A program made the translations under genes and the position numbers. A stretch of DNA of 64,000 nt from Apostichopus japonicus (taxonomy: Eukaryota > Echinodermata > Holothuroidea > Aspidochirotida > Stichopodidae), in contig NC_092574.1 of assembly GCF_037975245.1 (NCBI RefSeq), positions 21,415,713-21,479,712 of the forward strand. Reading direction: 5' to 3'. Positions 40,801 to 50,884 of this stretch are shown one piece after another. Position 1 is the first letter of the stretch. The number at the start of each line of letters is the position of its first letter. A model generated the notes under the pieces. The model was not told the origin of the DNA. It saw only the letters and a list, made by a program, of their open reading frames with translations, and did not search any database.

Positions 40801-41767
40801 TCTACCAACCTGTCTTCTTGATATGCATCAGGAAGTTTCTTGGGCTGTGATAGATGATCAATACGTTGACCTTCTGTTAAGAAGAAGAGGGAGAAAATAT
40901 AATAGTTCATTTAAAACTTCACTTCAACTGACAGAGTAGATCTATGTATAATTTTCAAGTCCCTTTCCTTTCATTGGGTGGTTAAGGATGGTAACATCAC
41001 ATTGCAGTAGTTAGGTCTACACAACATACCTCATTAAGTAAAACCACAAAATGAATAGAAAACATTTTTATGTCATGCATTTAACCATTTAGTTTAATAC
41101 TAGTTCATGAAATAGTTTCAGTTTACTTAGTTATGGATCTTTAATCTCTCCCACAATACAACTTTGGATACATTTACAAAATATATTTCATCCTGATCAA
41201 CTGACGTTGTGACTACGACTTGATAATTGTGATTTTGACATGAAAAATGTAGGAAGTGAGGCCAGTCTGGGTATGAATATGACACTAGCCCCTTTACGAA
41301 AGTTGTATCATCTTTATTCCGTTATCAACAGGGGAAAACCCACCTGGCTACTTCACTAAACGTTAACCAATTAAAGGGGTTTGTGAACTCAAGTTATGAA
41401 GGTTGAATTATGGTTATGTAAAACACTGTCTGCTATTAACAGTTCTATGGTGATATGAGAAACATTGACGATGACATAAAAAGAATGTAGCCTAAATTCT
41501 AAATTTCTCATGTGTGATCATAACTCACTCATGATGAGATGAGTAACTAATGTTACTGGATTAGGTCAAAAGTTTAATAAAATGATGCCTTGGCTTACTT
41601 AGTCTGCAGGCTCACTGCAGGCCAAGCCTAGCCAAACTAAGGAGGCCTAAGTCAAGTGCAAAGACGCCTGGAGGAATAGCTTATATACTAGTTATGCTAA
41701 TGTTATAGCTAGCAATGATCTACAATCATGACACAAGTGTAAACTCACTGGCTACAACGGCGCTCAT
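37849..41767 (-). CDS. SPMAP2: THEG/SPMAP2-like sperm microtubule-associated protein, 5 exons
   Basis: Structural protein of the sperm flagellum family once called THEG (testicular haploid expressed). Minus-strand exons: 41767-41749 (ATG), 40873-40810, 40235-40177, 39539-39473, 38419-37849 (TAA). Splice sites are GT/AG and phases close: 780 nt, 259 residues. Visible: RIDHLSQPKK at 10-19, SVYWLDKLP at 30-38, then five THEG repeats with SKAA-type cores starting near residues 78, 114, 156, 194 and 225, each followed by an R-x-x-x-L-A/S-x-P-K/T pattern (for example SDRLETLAEPK and TPRIDELATP). The C terminus is basic. The length is nearer the shorter THEG-like paralogues than human THEG (379), so SPMAP2 versus SPMAP2L is not settled. 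The start is chosen as the first ATG, with a good donor (A/GTGAGT) 19 nt on. Confidence 0.85.
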
Positions 41768-44054
41768 TTTCGATGATAAAACTTCTCAGCTTCTCTGGGT
41801 TCTTTCTTTGGCAATCAGAAAGTTCCTGTAACATCAGTCAAAACAATGGATACTTGATAAACCACCTGCAGTAAATGATACACAACTAACTTTCTTAATT
41901 ACTGTCTACGAGTACAAGAGGATACTACACGTTACTGTTTACGTTAGTCGTCGTCCCCATGCCAAGCATATATGCATATTGCACAACACATCCGTTGCTA
42001 ACCGCGTTGCTATGTTTATCATCTGGGACCATTGTAAGGTGCACACATAGAGACCGCGAGTCTCACAGTACAGTCAGAGCTGTATACGGCTCTGAGTACA
42101 GTAGTTTTCGTCGCAATGACTATATTCACAATTTCACAACTGCCATCTTTATCTGCTCAAAAATCATATCAAACGTACTACTATACATAAATTGAACAAA
42201 AAACTGGAACTTTCAGAAAAAGGTTAACTTCGGAGATAATGTATAGTTCAACTGCCGGATACGTTTAGCTTTGTACATTTCGATGCATATGATGTCGTTC
42301 TTTCAAACAGATAGTGAAAATGTTGAGACGCGTCCTTTTTAGATAATTTTCGAAATTAAGACTTATTCCTGACATGTTCTTGTATGGACAAAATTTAGTA
42401 AAAAGACGAAAGAGAAGAGAGAAATAGATGTTTTATCTACTACAAAACCTGTGTAGGTAAACGTATAACCATAGAGATAAGGGGGCCTGACGTTTCGATC
42501 CTAGCAGGATCTTCTTGCCTTTGCGATCCTGCTGTGATCGACACGTCAGGCCCCTACACTAAAAGGAGACGGAAAATAGAATTGAAGATCAAATTTCAAA
42601 GTTTCAGGAGACGGAATGTGAAAATTTTGGTATGACAAAAAACTTTCCAGAAATAGTTGAAATTTGAACTTAGTAAGTCTAATTTCGAGGGCTCTCGAAA
42701 TGTCCTATATGGTCACAATTTCGACATGATGTCGTTTTTTTTTTGTACGGAAGCGTGATGCTGCCACACACACACACAAAATCAAAATATTTTCGTAATT
42801 CCGAAAAGTGTCTTTTTTTTCGTAATTTCGTAAATGTTTACCTAATTTAGAATATTGTTTCGTAATCAAGAATTGTTTTCGTCAATTTGAAAACATTTTT
42901 ATTTTTTTCCGTGTGGCAGCAATACGTTTCCGTATGTAAAATACGTAACTCTGTAAAATACGAAATTCTGTAGGAAAATAAAATGAATATGAAATCGGGA
43001 TACTTTGAGAGTATGGCGGAAACATCAAGTCAAAAGTAGAAAACTGGTCGAACTAATCGTCGAACTAATTTTCAATTCCCATTTTTTGCCTACATATATA
43101 TCATCTACAAATTAAATGTTTTTGTGCATGGGGAAAACGCAAATTCATACAGCTTTCTTCCCCTGTGTTCACTTTTGAAAGCTACGTTTGCCACTGTTGT
43201 CAAATATTTTCGAAAACTTGAGGAGATATTATCAGTATACCCATTTCAACAATTAAGTACTTTCAGATGTGGGTTGAAGTACAATATCTCATCTTCCTTT
43301 ATATACATAACACGGTATACCGGTCGAATAGGTCGTCCCACGGACACAATTTCCGGAGAAAGTTTTTTAGGACGTACAGACACTATTCTTTACCACACCG
43401 GCACATAGTCAAAATGAATGAAATCACGCAGAACGCCGAATGGTTATGTGGTTCACATAAGACACTTCACTACATTGTATTCCACTGTGTGTACGTAAAA
43501 TAAAAGAACAAATAAGAAACCAAATAAATTCTACGTAAGTCGATTTGTATCGCACGCCACCGTTCGGTGTTGTTTTATGAAACAGCTCAAACCATACTAT
43601 GTAAAATGGCTAGTTCTACTGGCTCAGAAAGATCTTGCCTATCAGTCGCTATTACTCGTAAGAAATTTTTGAAAATGGATCCCCGAACTCTGTGAGCTCA
43701 AAGATATACTTAGATAGTCGCAGATTCCTTTTCAACCTCATTATGAACTCATTTTATAGTCTAAATATGCCCTAGAATGCACCCATATATTCTTCTTTTT
43801 GTGGCGATGGGGAGAGGACCCCTCACACTTCTATAATGAATTCGGTTTCAACGACCCTTGGGCTCACCCCGCTTTATGGAGTTTTGATGTATTGTTTGAA
43901 ACCCATTCACACTGACCTAAAGGGCATAGGTTAGTAGCTATGCATGACAATTGAATCTTCACTGGTCTGGTAAATGCTAAACCTAACAATGAAGCTGATC
44001 TGTCCTAGTAAACAATATTAAGGAGTGGAACTGCGAGAAAAGAAGAGCAAAGCT
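41768..44054. other. Intergenic DNA upstream of the SPMAP2-like gene
   Basis: Promoter side of the minus-strand sperm gene. Two GTTGCTA words at 41994-42000 and 42006-42012 resemble RFX half-sites. A hairpin-forming inverted pair lies at 42482-42554. 42760-43000 is AT-rich with recurring TTTCGTAA words. I see no coding exon. Confidence 0.5.
42482..42554. repeat. Inverted pair of Penelope-like 3' motifs forming a long hairpin
   Basis: Two 30-nt arms (42482-42511 and 42525-42554) are reverse complements with about three mismatches, separated by 13 nt. Read outward each arm gives GATCCTGCT, then GATCGAAACGTCAGG (left arm, minus strand) or GATCGACACGTCAGG (right arm, plus strand). The combination of a small GATCC/GGATC hairpin followed by GAAACGTC is typical of the 3' ends of Penelope-like retroelements, whose hammerhead-derived motif it recalls. 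Family link is from memory. Confidence 0.55.
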
Positions 44055-44063
44055 GGCCGGGCT

Positions 44064-44973
44064 GCGAAATTATTTTTCCCACTTCGACGCGGCCACATGG
44101 GCGTGGCTTATGAAATACGTCACAGGCCGGCAAGTTTGTGACTTCGACTTCGAGCTCTTACGTATAGCTCTTTAATAATATACTCAGGCCTAATATACTC
44201 AGGCCTAATATACTCAGGCCTAAGACATGACTTCATGAGATCCATGATGATGTGCGACTGCTCCTCCCAGTCAATCGGGTCTTATGGAGCTCTTGAGGTA
44301 AATTCCATCACAAAATCAAACTGTGTTTGTTTATTAGATGTGTTATGAACCTCCCGTGTCTGGAAAAGTTTGGAGAAGAACCTCCCGTGACAGCAGGGTC
44401 TGGAAAAGTTATAAATGAACCTCCCGTGGTATTGATTATTACACTTCATATTACACCAGGTAGGCCCACTGACCTTTCAATGCTAGAAACCTACAAAGAT
44501 ACATGTATTGTATTGTGCCCCATATTGTTTTATCCATCATTCTAAATTATTTGTTCATTTATAAATGAACCCCCTTTTAAACGGCAGTAAGGAGCCTACG
44601 TGCTTTCATCATTAGTTTACGTACGCTACTGCAGTATTGTTACGGACTTGAAATATTCTACCCATTTGATTAAACAGTTGTCACTTGCGTCTGTATTAAC
44701 TATAACCAGGGAGCTGTTACTGTTAGAGTAGCAGCTCCCTGCTATAACTATGCCTAAATAGCAATGTCCCTCTGTACTATACCATTTATTGTACTGGTAC
44801 GTGTACTAGAATCCCTGACATGTAACTTAATTGAGAACTTTCAGCACCCAAACAAACACCCGAGAGATATCACTGCATAGTCTGTGACGTAGACCAATAA
44901 GCCGTAACAACGACCGATAGTCCACGCCCATTATGCTAATATGGCCGCGTCAAAGTGGGAAAAATAATTTCGC
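44064..44973. mobile_element. Non-autonomous TIR element, 910 bp, 9-bp target duplication
   Basis: Terminal inverted repeats of about 32 bp with one mismatch begin GCGAAATTATTTTTCCCAC at the left and end as the reverse complement at the right. The 9-bp direct repeat GGCCGGGCT flanks it at 44055-44063 and 44974-44982. Subterminal sequence also mirrors (GGGCGTGG and TACGTCACAG words). Inside are a triple AATATACTCAGGCCT repeat (44176-44222) and a hairpin at 44708-44740. No transposase is encoded. A 9-bp duplication fits Mutator-like elements, but the superfamily is inferred from the duplication length only. Confidence 0.85.
44176..44222 (+). repeat. Triple 15-bp repeat inside the TIR element
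   Basis: Three tandem copies of AATATACTCAGGCCT. Confidence 0.9.
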
Positions 44974-45065
44974 GGCCGGGCTTATCAGAAAGTGTGAGAA
45001 GATAACCAGGATGTATACAGTTGGGTTCAGTAACTACAGATTGCTTAATAGGATGCGGGAACAGA

Positions 45066-45731
45066 CAAGGGCGGCGGAACCGGGGGGGGGGCACAGGGGG
45101 CACGTGCCCCCCACTTTTCCTCAGGTTAAAAATGAGCCCTTTTTCTACATAAAAATTTCTAAATAAAAAAAGAGTTTACAAAGCGAAACCCACGTCGAAT
45201 GCGCGCGTTCAACATGTTAATGTGCATATCATATAGGCATGCGTTGGTTATTACATTGCATACCGATAACATACAATCATTTGCCGTGTTATAACCCTTC
45301 CAAATTGGTTAGAATTATTGGGAAAGTCGTTACAATAATAATAATGATCATAATAATATCAGTTTAACCTTTGAAAAACACATAGAAAATTATATTTCTT
45401 TAATTATTTTGACTTTTTCATTTGCCTTTATGCACGTATCGATCGCGTGTGCAGGGACTTGGACTTTATAATGATTTCACCTCATTTTGTCTTTTTCCTT
45501 GTTTCCCAATTTGCACATTAGATATTGCAGTGCTAGTATGCATTGTTTCCTTGAAGGGGGGGGGGGGGGTGGCGTTGATGGAGTGATGTGTATACGCAAA
45601 TAAGATAATACAATAAGAGTTATAAGGGGTACTAAATATCAGGCTGCATCAGTCCAATCGAATTTCTGCACAGTGCCCTTCGACGTTGGTGCCCCCCCCC
45701 CCCCAGATTAAAAGTGCTTCCGCCGCCCTTG
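45066..45731. mobile_element. hAT-type MITE, 666 bp, 8-bp target duplication
   Basis: The element begins CAAGGGCGGCGGAA and ends with its exact reverse complement TTCCGCCGCCCTTG (14 bp). It is flanked by the perfect 8-bp repeat GGAACAGA (45058-45065 and 45732-45739). G or C homopolymers follow each TIR. An 8-bp duplication and a CA...TG end are the hAT pattern. There is no transposase frame inside, so it is non-autonomous. Confidence 0.88.
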
Positions 45732-46121
45732 GGAACAGAGATAACCGTTGGAAAGAGACAGAGGGAAGGACCCCTTGTTTAGGAACCCGCCTGGCTAGAA
45801 AGTCTTGTTTGTAAAACTTCAGGTGTTAAATTTACTTCTGGAAACTCAGCCCAGCCACCGAAAATGTCATTTTATGGTTCGATATTCTTAGGAGGATCAC
45901 GTGTTTGCCAGGGCTAGGGCGCCCTCCCCATCCCCAGTGAAGTCAGCTTTCCCGTTCCTCGTGGCTGGTTCTATAGTTTTCTTTATTTTTGTTTGCGCTT
46001 CCAATCTGAAAACTTATTTGCTTGTCTACTTTACACCTACTTTTTCTCCATTCTCATTTCGCTAACGTGCAGGAGTTGCGCACCCCCCCCCCCCTACTCC
46101 GTCATACCTGCCCCAGTAAAC

Positions 46122-46290
46122 CAGCAGAGGGACTATGGGAAAACATGAGCATAGCTGGGGCTTAACAAAAAGCGTAAGGAGAGAACCAGCACGTATTCAA
46201 AGAAATAAACAGCAAAGCATATTAACCAGAGCTAGATTACAAACAGGATGAGGGGACAGAGATATATTAGTTGGAAACAGATAGTAAAAA
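46122..46290 (+). repeat. Diverged copy of the host DNA around both TIR elements, without the elements
   Basis: This stretch aligns by eye with 44008-44063, 44974-45065 and 45740-45770 joined together: GAGCATAGCTGGGGCTTA matches GAGCAAAGCTGGCCGGGCTTA, and GGGACAGAGATA matches GGGAACAGAGATA. Each target site occurs once here. Divergence is substantial. Confidence 0.6.
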
Positions 46291-48149
46291 CAGGCTTACA
46301 CTGTTCAAAGATAAAGGATCCGCCCATATTGAAATAGTTGAGTGAAAGACAATTGAATTCTGTTCCTTACCATTTTGCATCTGATCTCTGTTTGTTTCTC
46401 TTTTATCTTTCAATTTCCATATTTGGTTTATAACATGGATTGGAGGTTTTTCCGCTATATCTTCTTCTGGCTTAAAAGGTCGCGCTTACTTTTGCGTAAC
46501 AACCCTCTATTAGGACCTATTTGACCAACACACACAGTCCAGAGGACTAAATTTGCTGTTACACCGGCTAACTAAACTCATCATCACACTTCACACATGT
46601 ACAGTAATCAGATCCTATTTATATTCATAATCGCAGATCTCACTTTAACTCGTATTCAATGTACATTGTGTATTAGAATCAACAGTAGCACTAAACGAGC
46701 TACTAGTCACTTGTCGTTGCAAACAGTTCCCGAGCTTTTGCAGGAAAATCTTAGCATCGTCTCGGCTATGCAGTATTAGATCCAACTTGCGACTGTGACC
46801 TAAAACATAGAAAAGCGGGTAAATTTTCAAGCTAACTTGAAACTTTTTTATTAAGGGTGAATGTGTTTACTGTTCGCATTCATAACAAACATACAGTTCC
46901 TATGACTAAACTAAGGTCACTGCATATCACAGTATGTAGTGTAGGCTATAGCATAGGCCTAGGCCTAATTACTCTACCGACGTCGTGTTCTATGGCAGAA
47001 CGTGATTTAGTGGTAAAACTGGTATAGTATTGGAACATAAGGCGAGATAGGCATTACGGCTTACCTTGAAGATTTCATAATATTATCAGAGCATTGTAAC
47101 ATATATCAATGTCTTTTTCACAAAAGTGAAGTAGGCATATGTCTAGGAATAGGATCTAAAACGATTAGGCGTATGCAATTTTGCAACATTAGAAGCTGCA
47201 TTTTGCATATTATTGTATTTTTAATCCTCCTGCAAGCAGGAACACCCAAAGAAGCCATCATTGGCTTATCAAAGCCGCAAGCTGACCGAAGTTAGTCTCT
47301 TAGATTCATATTTAACGTCCATAATTATGAATTGTCAATTGTCAACAACTCTGTAACTGGACGACATACATTGGAGTGACTCTTGCCTTTTTCTTGGAGT
47401 GACTCAAACTCAGGACCTTATGATTGAGAGACCTTATGATTGCATATTATTATTGTAAATAATCTCAAACAGATGCCTATCTTTAGGACCTAAATCTTCT
47501 ACAGTTTTGACAGGTTCCTTTTGATTACATTAATATGAGGAGGTGTTCATTTTCACAGGAATTATGCCCAGTACAAAATAAGTAAACTGATATCTATACT
47601 GTTGTGTTAGATTTTATACTTACCACTCAAAGGGCATTCTCTTGGGTATACTTTCACTTACCAAGGCTGTTGTTAGAAGATACATACATGCAATAGGCAT
47701 ATTCTGTACCATTTACAGTATTTATTGGTCTTATTCACGTAAACATTAACCTCAAGATGTAATGTACAAGACAGATGTTCACTGGCATATGCTTAGTCAT
47801 AACACATGTCAGAACAAATCAACCATAAAAAAAGTTAATTTCATCAAGAAAGTACATGGTCATTAGAGTGTGTTTACGAACTATACATTAGTACCATAAT
47901 GGGCTACAGTTGACCTGTATGACATGTAATGCTATGTATTTGTTATTGTAGAGAACAAAATTATTGTATAAGTGAAATAATTTATAATATTAAATACAAG
48001 TAGGTATACACTGAAGGATGTGTAGTAGGATGTAAAACATATAACTAAATACAAGTAATCTTTAAAGTAGTGATAGCCTACAACTAGAAGTAGATGTGAA
48101 AAGTGATAAGAAAGCATAAAGCATTCAAATTATGATTTATTCACTGTGT
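46291..48149. other. Intergenic DNA, no feature recognised
   Basis: AT-rich sequence with only short random frames and no clear repeat or exon. Confidence 0.5.
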
Positions 48150-48353
48150 TTTCGTGTGGCCGAGTGGTTAAAGGCGGTGGCAGTTGAAGCAATGAGGCTT
48201 AGCAATCGGGAGTTCCGGGTTCGATACCCGGCCGGGTCATAGTTAGGTGGGTATTTCATCCAATAGCAATCTGCAGTTTTCTGAAAAGATTCCAAATATG
48301 TATTAATATGTTTAATTAGAAGCCACCCGACTTGTAAGTTGTAACCATTTATA
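48150..48353 (+). mobile_element. tRNA-derived SINE with intact A and B boxes
   Basis: The head contains TGGCCGAGTGG (A box, 48157-48167) and GGTTCGATACC (B box, 48218-48228), spaced as in a tRNA with a long variable arm (Leu/Ser type). The 5' and 3' acceptor strands do not pair and the anticodon arm is decayed, so this is not a functional tRNA gene. A non-tRNA body of about 110 bp follows, containing TTTCATCCAATAGCAATCTG and GAAGCCACCCGACTTG. The right edge is approximate because LINE sequence begins there. Confidence 0.75.
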
Positions 48354-50884
48354 TGATAATGATGTCGTGCTGTTTGATTCAATTAGAAAGGCTGCTAAAG
48401 GTGATGTTGTTATAATGGGCGACTTTAATTTTCCTGACATTAATTGGATAGATGGTTCTAGTAGTAGGAAAGGTAGTAATTTTCTAGATGTTGTGCAAGA
48501 TTGCTTTTTACATCAACATGTTACTTTCCCTACTAGGGGGGATAACATCCTGGATCTTGTTTTGAGTTCTAATCCATGCAATGTTGTTGATTTGACCGGT
48601 CTAGGAAAACTAGGAACTAGTGATCATGATATACTAGCTTTTGATGTTGTTTGTAAGGTCGTAAGTTCTATTAGCAAGGAAAAAGTCCCTGATTTTTCGA
48701 GATCAGATACAGAGGCAATTGAAACTTTACTAAAGGGTACAGATTGGATTAATTTGTTTAGTGATATGAGTGCTTCTCAGTCTTGGATTTGTTTTGCTGA
48801 TAAATTAAAGGTCATTATGGAAAATCATGTTCCGTGGAAGAATCGTCGTCGTAAAAGCAGTATGCCTCACTGGATGAATAAGAAAGTTAGATGTGCAATT
48901 AGGCAAAAACGTAGAATGTGGAAGTTGTTTAGGAGGACTAAATCTGAATCTCTTTTGGCCAAGTTTAAAATTCATCAGCTGAAAGTAGAATGCTTAGTCT
49001 CTGATGCAAAATTGAATTTCGAAAAAAGCATCGCCCTAAAAATTAAGGATAACCCAAAGGCCTTCTTTTCTTATGTCAGGTCTAAGCAGAAAGTTAAAGA
49101 TGCAATTGTTTCCCTTAGGGCACCACAGGCTGATAAGATAGTTACTGATAGTCAGGATCTTGCAGATCTTTTGAACGACTATTTTGTGTCGGTTTTCACA
49201 AGGGAAGATACGAGTAGTATTCCAGATTTTCAGGGGGGCAGTGATAGGCCTAAACTGGATACGGTCTTATTTTCGGATGACGTTGTCTTAAAGGAGCTGC
49301 TTCGTCTAAATGTTTCTAAAGCTTCTGGACCGGATGCAATCCATCCGTATTTGTTGAAGACTTTTGCACACTATTTCTGCGTTCCACTCTCGTTGATTTT
49401 TAGTAAATTTATGGATGAAGGTTATGTTCCTAGGGACTGGAGATGTGCTAATATTACCCCAATTTTCAAGAAGGGTGATAAGACTAAGCCCTGTAATTAT
49501 AGGCCCGTTAGTCTCACTAGTGTAGTTTGTAAGGTCATGGAGTCTATTGTTAAAAAGTCTTTGGTCTGTCACTTCAGCAGTCAGTCTTTGATCAGAGAGT
49601 CTCAGCATGGCTTTTGTCAAAAAAGGTCTTGTCTCACTAATATCCTTGAGTTTATGGAAGATGTAACAAGCTCACTAAATAGGCAGATGTCTGTAGATGT
49701 TGTGTTCCTGGATTTCCAGAAGGCCTTTGATAAAGTTCCCCACCAGCGTCTTTTACTTAGGCTGAAGAGCATGGGTGTCATAGGGAATTTACTGTGTTGG
49801 ATCGGGAATTGGCTTGATAATAGGGAACAGAGGGTGGTAATTAATGGCTGTGCTTCTTCTTGGCAGAACGTTACTAGTGGGGTTCCACAAGGGTCTGTAT
49901 TAGGTCCCCTGTTGTTTGTTGCCTATATAAATGACATCGACGGAGATATTTTGTGTACAGCTAAGAAGTTTGCTGATGACACCAAATTGTATTCTGAGGT
50001 CTCTTCCAAAAGCGATTCTGAGAAATTTCAAGCGGATTTAGATAAGATTTTTTCCTGGTCTCAGAGGTGGCAAATGCTTTTTAATATTGGTAAATGTAAG
50101 GTAATGCACATTGGTAGTAGTAACCAAAAGTTTACATACAATCTAAATGGTGTGGAGTTACAGGAGGTCTCTGTTGAAAGAGACCTAGGTATCTACATTG
50201 ACTCGTCTCTGCAACCTTCCAAACATTGTCTTGAAGCTGCTAAAAGAGGTAATAGGGTTTTAGGTATGATCAAGAGGAACTTCAGTTTTCTGAAAGAGGA
50301 CATCGTAGTTAGGCTTTATAAGCAGTTGGTTAGGCCTCATCTGGAGTATGCTGTGCAGGCTTGGAACCCTTATTTTGCAAAGGATAAGGAAGTACTTGAA
50401 AAGGTCCAGAGGAGGGCTACTAGGATGATTAGTTCCTTAAAGAGGGTTCCTTATTATAGGCGGTTACAACTGTTGAATCTCACCACACTGGAGCTTAGGA
50501 GGTTACGTGGGGACTTGATCCAGGTTTTCAAGATTGTGTATGGTTTCGACAATTTATCCTTTACCGACTTTTTCATGTTTGCAAACAGTAGTTGTACTAG
50601 AGGTCATTGTCTTAAACTTCAAAAGTCGCATAGTAGGATTAATATTCGGCATACCTTTTTTTCTAATAGGGTTGTGAATGAGTGGAATAGTTTGCCTGAG
50701 AAAGTTGTACTTGCAAGTAGTGTCAATGGGTTTAAGAATGCTTTGGACAAGCACTTTAAGCATTGTAATCGGGTCTGAGTGTTTGTGTCTTCAGTTTTTT
50801 TTCCCTCTCTTTATAGGGTCCTTGATGGGGACTTAAGTGTCCCTCCTGATCCTTTTTTCTACTAAACTAAACTAAACTAAACTA
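48354..50884 (+). mobile_element. 5'-truncated CR1-type LINE with long intact ORF2
   Basis: One uninterrupted frame (48367-50778, 803 codons, TGA) encodes the end of an AP-type endonuclease (MGDFNFPDINW near its start), then a full reverse transcriptase with GPDAIHPYLL, FKKGDKTKPCNYRPVSLTS, LDFQKAFDKVPH, SGVPQGSVLGPLLF and the catalytic FADD at residues 535-538, and the CR1-type C-terminal region (VRPHLEYAVQAWNP and VQRRATRMI). The 5' half of the endonuclease and ORF1 are missing. The 3' end is an (ACTAA)n tail at 50861-50884. The absence of stops or frameshifts implies a young copy. It cannot move on its own. Confidence 0.9.
50861..50884 (+). repeat. (ACTAA)n 3' tail of the CR1 LINE
   Basis: Four and a half tandem ACTAA units end the element, as expected for a CR1/L2-group LINE that terminates in a short microsatellite rather than poly(A). 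Confidence 0.85.

Noticed and set aside
48137-48250. Functional tRNA gene (Leu/Ser type)
   Set aside because: A and B boxes are good, but the acceptor strands do not pair and the anticodon arm is broken; a non-tRNA body follows. It is a SINE head.
48354-50778. Host gene interpretation of the 803-codon ORF
   Set aside because: The RT and endonuclease motifs and the (ACTAA)n tail identify a LINE.
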